64,000 bases of DNA from Cristatella mucedo. Its lineage: Eukaryota > Bryozoa > Phylactolaemata > Cristatellidae. The position numbers and the translations under genes were made by a program. A model generated the notes under the pieces. The model worked only from the letters and a program-made list of their open reading frames with translations, ran no database searches and had not been told where the DNA came from. The DNA lies in NCBI GenBank assembly GCA_009760855.2, contig WPIO01000034.1, forward strand, positions 4,027,001-4,091,000, read 5' to 3'. Of the stretch, positions 58,404 through 64,000 are shown in pieces (within the stretch, counting starts at the first letter, position 1; each line of letters begins with the position of its first letter).

Positions 58404-61400
58404 CCTCATGGCACTCGCTGCGAAGGCAGCGGGCAGGCGACGCTAGAGCTACGCCGTTAGCACCGCCGTCATCGCTTGTCAGCGCCAGCCTCTCTCGGTC
58501 GCAGGCGTGGACAGATGCAGCGATCGTCGCTGAGCAGACGGCACACGCAGAAGAAGCAGATGTGCTCGTAGCCGATAATTCAGCAGCAACTGCCCGACTG
58601 CCCCCTCCCCCTCCCCCGTGTCTGTGCTGCTCAGCGAGTCAGTGATTGTTGCCGTAGCCCCGAGGTGCTTGCTTAATCGGCACCACACCCTAATACATAT
58701 AGTGGTCTCATGACCTCATCTCTCTTTTAATGCAGTCGGATGGCGCCCATTGGTAGGAGTCGGTGCAGCTTTCCAGAACAGTTGATTGCTCCCGAAAGAA
58801 ATCTCGTGGCTCGTGCCAAACGATTGGCGGTGGGCAGTGCAGCCGCTGTCCGTTCTGTCCATTGCTGACCTCTCTCATTCCTCATCGATAGCCGATGTTG
58901 TATCCTCCTTCCTACAGCAGAACCCCATCTCGTCTCTCCCCGAGGGGGAGGGGTGTGTGGAGGTCGGGCCTTTGCTTTGGTGTCCGACGTCCTTTTCACC
59001 ATTAGCTTTTTCTTTCTGCAATCAGCTGTTAAGTTTGTCGAAGAACAACCCTTTTCAGTTCTGGTTTTTTCTCGGTCTTGCTTTTTAAAACTCCAGCTAG
59101 AAGCTAAAGATTCGGATCCGCTGCAATTGATCACTAACTAGTCTTAGAAGCTAACTCTTCGGAACCAGCCCATCGTTGGGGGGGGGGCACTACAGTGCAA
59201 TGGAGTTGAAGTCAAAAAGGCTGCCTGCGTTGACAATCATAGATGCTCTTACGTTGGGGCATTGATCTGGGGAGGACTCAGACCTTGTAGCATCCTCGAG
59301 GATTGCTGCCCAGGAATGCAACTCCGAGCAGGAAGTGCAACAACGATCGTGCTGCCTAGTTGTACAGTGTCTTTTTGGCACCTTCACGTGTCGCGCATGA
59401 ACAGATAATCAGAACGACCTCATGCACATTTTTTGCATGCTGGGGCTTACTGCTGGCAGCCGTCGAGGACGAAGCAGTGGCCAGTGAACCAGTGGTCAAC
59501 GATGGTATCATTTCGTGCTGCATGGCAACGGACGAGGGGGTAAGTATGCTACGGCAGTAGACCAGTTGACGACAGAATGTTGCAAAAGAAATTGTATCAA
59601 AAGACGGCGGGAAACGAAACGAAGTGCCAGAATCAGAAGCTACAGGCAGGCACTTGTGGTCCAGCAGTCTGCACCAGCTGTGCCTTCCAGGTCCTCTTAT
59701 CGACAATACATTTAGTCATTCTATTCTTTTACTGAAAGGCCCTTGGTGGCAAGAGCTTTTGCTTTGCAGGTACCGGACTGTGGATAAACTCGCTTTCATA
59801 GCATCTCATGCTGCCCAGTCGGACTCATCCTGTCGAGTCTCGAGATGTTACTTCCATGTTCACTTACTCGAGTGGGCACGTTACTCAGCTAGGCTTACAA
59901 GTTTCTCTTTGTTGCATGAGATTGAAATGTCCAAGATATTCATAGGTACAGATACGTGACATCCTCATCGAAATGAAAGCTTATATTGTGCTTAGCGATC
60001 GAACTGGCTAGAAGGAGAGAGTATAAATTGTGAAATTAAGGGAACCAAGCACAGGTAACCCTTACTCAAGTGGTCAAGTTTAAAGTCAAGTTTAAAAACA
60101 CCTATTTAGGACAGCATTTAGTGGGTCCCTGTGATTCGTCCTTCATGTGCATATGCATGCTGACACTGTACATGCTGCCACTTACCACATTTGCATGCTG
60201 ACCCTCTGCATGTCACCCCTAACCTTGCTATTCATTTTGTTTGTTTGTCAAGCATGATTTTACTCACCATTCAATTGCATTTCCCTTTGCAGCAAATGTA
60301 AAGCGCCTAGAGAGAGATTGAGTTCTCTGAGGGCACTTTATCAAGTGCATTATTGTTATTATTATTAATATCATTATTTTCAAGTGGTTCTTCAGATAAT
60401 CTTGGTCTGTTCACATTAGCTCTCTAGAATCTCGCACTGAGATTGGATATAAACCATGTCACCGCAGTGCCAATGATGCCCAGGTGAGATGAGAGGCATT
60501 CCCGATGGGCGACGCCTGCGCTTCTGTGGGCTATCCTTTATTGACCACTGCAAGCACACAAGAGAGCTGCAGAGACTGTTCTGGTCCTACCTGTGTAAGG
60601 CTGCTGAATAGGCCGACCTTCACCTTAGCCATTAGCCGGCAGACAGCACAAATACACACGAAAGCAGACTCTGCCACACCGACCGTACAACTATCGTTTT
60701 GCAAACTGCCAAGTAAAAGAACTCACGTATATCGTATAAAATTTCTCCAAACGCATCCTTTTTGACGAGAAATTCAAGGTCCTACGACCATCCGAGCCCG
60801 GAAAACTGAGTTAGGAACGAAGCTAGGGTCGAACGGAGGTCTTTCGTCATACGCGGTTTCAGCTCACAAAAGAGCGTGACTTATCTTCTGCATGGGCGTC
60901 AGGATTTCTTAACACGTGATACTATTAATGGTTTATCTGTATGAATACATAGGGTTGTTCTGAGTAAAATCGTCAAGTTTGGTCAAGCAGGGCAACGGGC
61001 CGCGCATGCTGCTGCCGCCGGCTGTACCGCGCCATTTGAGCAGTTCATGTTACGATCGGTGTTTTACACTAGATTATCACATGGGCTAAATTTTTATCTA
61101 ATTCAAATAAAGATGTTAGCATTCGTTGGGCCATCGCTGGACAAACGCGGTTCTGCTCGCCTAATTAAGACACAAGTTCGCACGCCGTCGTGCTTTTAAG
61201 AAACTCATTTACATACACTCTGATATCGCTGGATTCACTGCGCAGACGAAAGCTTGTCAGAAACGGATATATGCTACGTCTGAAATCGTTCGCAATCGTC
61301 CGCAGTGGATAACGTAAGCGCCCCTCCGCGACTCGCCGTCACACCAAATGAGACCCAAACTCCCAGCTGGACGTTTCGGTCGCATGGGGGGGGACCCTCC

Positions 61401-61500
61401 GGATTTCCCAGTGACGTCACCGGCCAGAGTGGTGGAGCGGAGCTTGAACTGATCCGTTTCTCGCTGGCTCATTCTAGAGCATTCTGTTAGCTTCGTCTCC
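58404..61500. other. USO1 3' flank and intergenic DNA
   Basis: Begins with the USO1 3' UTR, whose end I cannot place. Contains the dispersed repeat at 59670-59830, a LINE end at 60085-60375 and a SINE near 60475. No gene recognised. Confidence 0.45.
60085..60375 (+). mobile_element. L2-like LINE 3' end
   Basis: Last coding codons, 3' UTR (GACAGCATTTAGTGGGTCCC), tail (GCGCCTAGAGAGAGATTGAG) and ATT repeat. In the intergenic DNA after USO1. Confidence 0.75.
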
Positions 61501-61506
61501 GGCGGG

Positions 61507-61512
61507 TATAAA
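61507..61512 (+). promoter_or_regulatory. TATA box candidate
   Basis: TATAAA in a GC-rich setting, about 590 bp before the ATG of the Cys-rich peptide exon. The predicted transcription start would be near 61535-61540, leaving a long 5' UTR or an unseen 5' intron. Confidence 0.35.
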
Positions 61513-62098
61513 GAAGGTTGCTGGCACAGTTTGCGCATTCTGCGTCGCATTTGAATAAAGCTATTTCGCAACATGCTGAACAAGCGGGAAGTATACGAAA
61601 TGCGGGGGGGGGGGGGCAGTTAGTCTCCCCATTATTACCGCCGCACAGTACCCAAGCGTGGTAGAATGTGTGAGTAGTGCGTCGGTACTACGATTGCCTT
61701 AGGCTCACGATGGCAGGCAGGCTGAGTGGACCGCAAAGCGACCTGGCTACGGGGCGCGCATATTTGCCGCAGTGCCTACATGCCGTAGCGTTTATGTGCC
61801 ACAGCCTCAAAATGCCTCAGCTTCAATATTCCCCAGCATCTGTATGCCGCAGCTGTCGGTTGCGACATGGCCGAAGGTGTGAATGTTTTCGGCGCCGATG
61901 CGTTGTGGCAAGTGGACGCTGTCTCTTAGCAGTTGGAAAAACCCAAGTGGTTAGAAAAACCGAAAATGATTGCACAATAACAAGTCAATGCGTCGCCGCT
62001 CAAAGACGAGCGTCACCAGTCATTCGAGCTCGCAGCCGCGAGTTGCCCGAAGCTACTTCTCCGCCGGCTATGCGCTGAAGGCTGGACTTAGAGAGAGA

Positions 62099-62383
62099 AT
62101 GAGGCACGCTCACCGTCCGCTCTGCGGATTTCTCACGCTGGCCTCGCTGCTGCTCGAACACGCCCAGTCGGGACCTTTGCAATTGAAGTGTCCGGTGTAC
62201 GAAGCTGCTGCGGACGACTGCGAATTGGATGATTTCGCTCATTTTTGTATTAATTACGGCTACTCCAACACGAACAACTGCTACTGCTTGAACACAGTCA
62301 GCCGCTCGTGCTCGGAAAGGTGCGACAGCAAGCAGTATCCGGACTTGGAAGACTGTCAAACACATTGCAGCAGTGAGTGTTGA
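62099..62383 (+). CDS. Secreted ten-cysteine peptide exon (possibly Kunitz-derived)
   Basis: 94 residues from the ATG at 62099 to TGA at 62381-62383. A signal peptide (CGFLTLASLLLEHAQS) is followed by a mature part with ten cysteines. The end, YPDLEDCQTHC, resembles the C-terminal motif of Kunitz domains, but the rest of the Kunitz pattern is not clear. A strong donor, GTGAGT, follows 62372, so the exon may splice onward and lose the last three codons. The frame is open upstream to 61970. A TATA box at 61507 could serve as promoter. Function unknown. Confidence 0.5.
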   Translation: MRHAHRPLCGFLTLASLLLEHAQSGPLQLKCPVYEAAADDCELDDFAHFCINYGYSNTNNCYCLNTVSRSCSERCDSKQYPDLEDCQTHCSSEC

Positions 62384-62809
62384 CCTGCTTAGCTTGCTTG
62401 ACCTGCCTAAGCATTTCCAAATTTTTCGATCAATCGTTTAGGGCTTCGCTTTCACTATCGTCGTGCTCTTGATGACAGGCTAACGATTGTTGGTCTTCGG
62501 CAGACGGGATCGCGTGCACAACGCAGGAATCTGTATCCTGCTAGAGCTGTGCAGCAGTGTGGTACCGTTATGAGACCCCTTTGTACAGCTGCAAAGCGAG
62601 GCAAAGGTCGTCGTTATCCTTAGACGTGGCCGATGCAGTTTTCCGTGTCGCCACTATAAGTGGGTCGTTGCATTCGATAAACAAACGATGTCGCACGGTG
62701 GAAGGTGAAATGTGGAAAGTGATCTGATCAGGTGCTTCTTTACGTCGTATGGGGCACCCTCACATGGCAGCCATTCCCGGCTGCCCAGCAGTGTCGCACG
62801 GAAAAGCTT

Positions 62810-63042
62810 AGGAAAGCTTCAGCTCGTGCCGTCCAGTCCCCTGCTCCCGATAAGAGGCAAGATTCACATGGCTATAAAATGGTTTTCCAGCCGGGCTTTC
62901 AGCAAATTATAAACGCCTCTAAAGCCGACGATGAATATGGCCAAAAGTTTGATTTCACATTGACCACTAGAGCATGTTCTGGACCTTGGCTTGACACAAT
63001 TGATCGTTGTGTACTCCCACTTTCTTCAGCCTTACCAATCTA
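62810..63042 (+). CDS. Weak secreted-domain exon candidate, cystatin-like end
   Basis: An open stretch after a possible acceptor (GGCTGCCCAG) reads FQQIINASKADDEYG, QKFDFTLTTRACSGPW and IDRCVLP. A beta-rich strand with two cysteines is reminiscent of the C-terminal half of cystatin or cathelin domains. Its phase (0) does not match the donor after 62372 (phase 1), so it is not a direct continuation of the upstream Cys-rich exon. It could be part of another gene or chance. Confidence 0.2.
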
Positions 63043-64000
63043 GTTGTCATAGGCCACCAATTAGGAAGAAGCATTACCCTGCCATAGATGACAGAAACAC
63101 CATACTGTTCAGTTGTCAATGAGCAGGCTCGTATTACCTGTGTAGCAAAAGCAGATTCTAAGTAGGTGCAGATTGCTGAGCCCTGGGCTTTGCGTGGTAA
63201 GGCGAAGCTGTTCGTACACCGGATGCAGCATGCCCATGCTGCTGCACAAGCAGAAGACGTGCACCGTGTCTGTGATCAGTCACACTAAAGCTGCGTTCAC
63301 GAGGCAGACTTTCCTCCTGACTGATGACGACTTTTCTCCTAGTTAGGCTGTTAACACGGTGATCATTCTCGTAGGTTGACTTTTAACTCAAAATGATTCC
63401 ATCGCTCTCACTGAGCTCCGCTCTCACTGAGTCTTGCTTCTGCCTGCCTAAGGAAATACTTCATAACGCTTTTCATCATTCTGACTTGAGCTGTGCTGCT
63501 AACCAACTTTAAATCCTGTTTACGTACCTTCAGTTTGCATGCTCTCAAAGCCCGAAGTTCACTACCGAACGATCTCCTTCCTAACTTACTTAAAAATAGG
63601 CTAAAAATAGCATCTGCTCCTCGAAGCAGTTGCTTTGTCAATGTGTATTAACCTGTTCGTTCTTATGCGTTGAAAGTTGTGTACGATATCAGTTATAAAA
63701 AGACGTGCTTCATTTTCAACAAAAGTTGTCAATTAGGTAACCTTCATGACCACACCAGCTCTACAGTTAAGCTTGCCTATTTACAGCTACTTGAATTGGC
63801 AAAAATTCTTTCCAAATTATTACACGAATTACTGTCCTTCACTAACTCTCTGTCAAGCAGTGTCTGTCTTCACACGTATTAACTCTCATGTATATCTCTA
63901 CATTCTCATTCTCCAGCCTACTTATCTCGTTCGTCAATTCCATCCAGAACCTCATCGTCTACATTAAAGGAGGCCACGAGTGACCTAACCCTGAAGTATA
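63043..64000. other. Unassigned window end
   Basis: The plus strand at 63490-63640 reads LRTFSLHALKARSSLPNDLL, vaguely like the end of a LINE reverse transcriptase (xxWNSLPxxL). Otherwise nothing supported. Confidence 0.25.

Overview
This is animal nuclear DNA. The three clear genes are split by GT-AG introns, and the introns and intergenic DNA are full of microsatellites, LINE ends, tRNA-derived SINEs and non-autonomous DNA transposons. Proteins are typical of metazoans but not vertebrate-like (long-form UFSP2, intron-poor USO1 with an Ala/Gly/Ser-rich rod). I cannot name the species. A chelicerate or another invertebrate is plausible, since small secreted Cys-rich peptides flank the main genes and SPIN-like hAT elements are present.

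Layout. 1-13.9 kb: repeat-rich, partly CpG-rich DNA with two SPIN-like hAT MITEs, SINEs, an AT-rich satellite and one probable secreted defensin-like peptide gene (CDS 10019-10249). 13980-34845 (+): UFSP2, the UFM1-specific protease, which I assemble as 14 exons, 651 codons, with the MPN-like N-terminal extension and the Cys/Asp/His catalytic centre. 34.8-41.2 kb: intergenic, with an old L2-like LINE interrupted by a SINE and a 150-bp CT/GA palindrome. 41178-49855 (-): UBE2A/RAD6-type ubiquitin-conjugating enzyme, 5 exons, with two alternative last exons, one of which gives a yeast-Rad6-like acidic tail. 49856-50207: compact divergent promoter. 50208-58403 (+): USO1/p115 vesicle-tethering factor, 4 exons, 975 codons, complete. 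58.4-61.5 kb: intergenic with LINE/SINE pieces. 61.5-62.4 kb (+): a TATA-led secreted Cys-rich peptide exon, with a second weak secreted-domain candidate at 62.7-63.0 kb. The end is unassigned.

UFSP2 and UBE2A converge; UBE2A and USO1 diverge. UFSP2 and USO1 both act at the ER or ER-Golgi interface and UFSP2 and UBE2A both act in ubiquitin-like modification, but nothing in the sequence shows that the three work as one unit. All exon models come from reading splice sites, phases and family similarity by eye, without transcripts.
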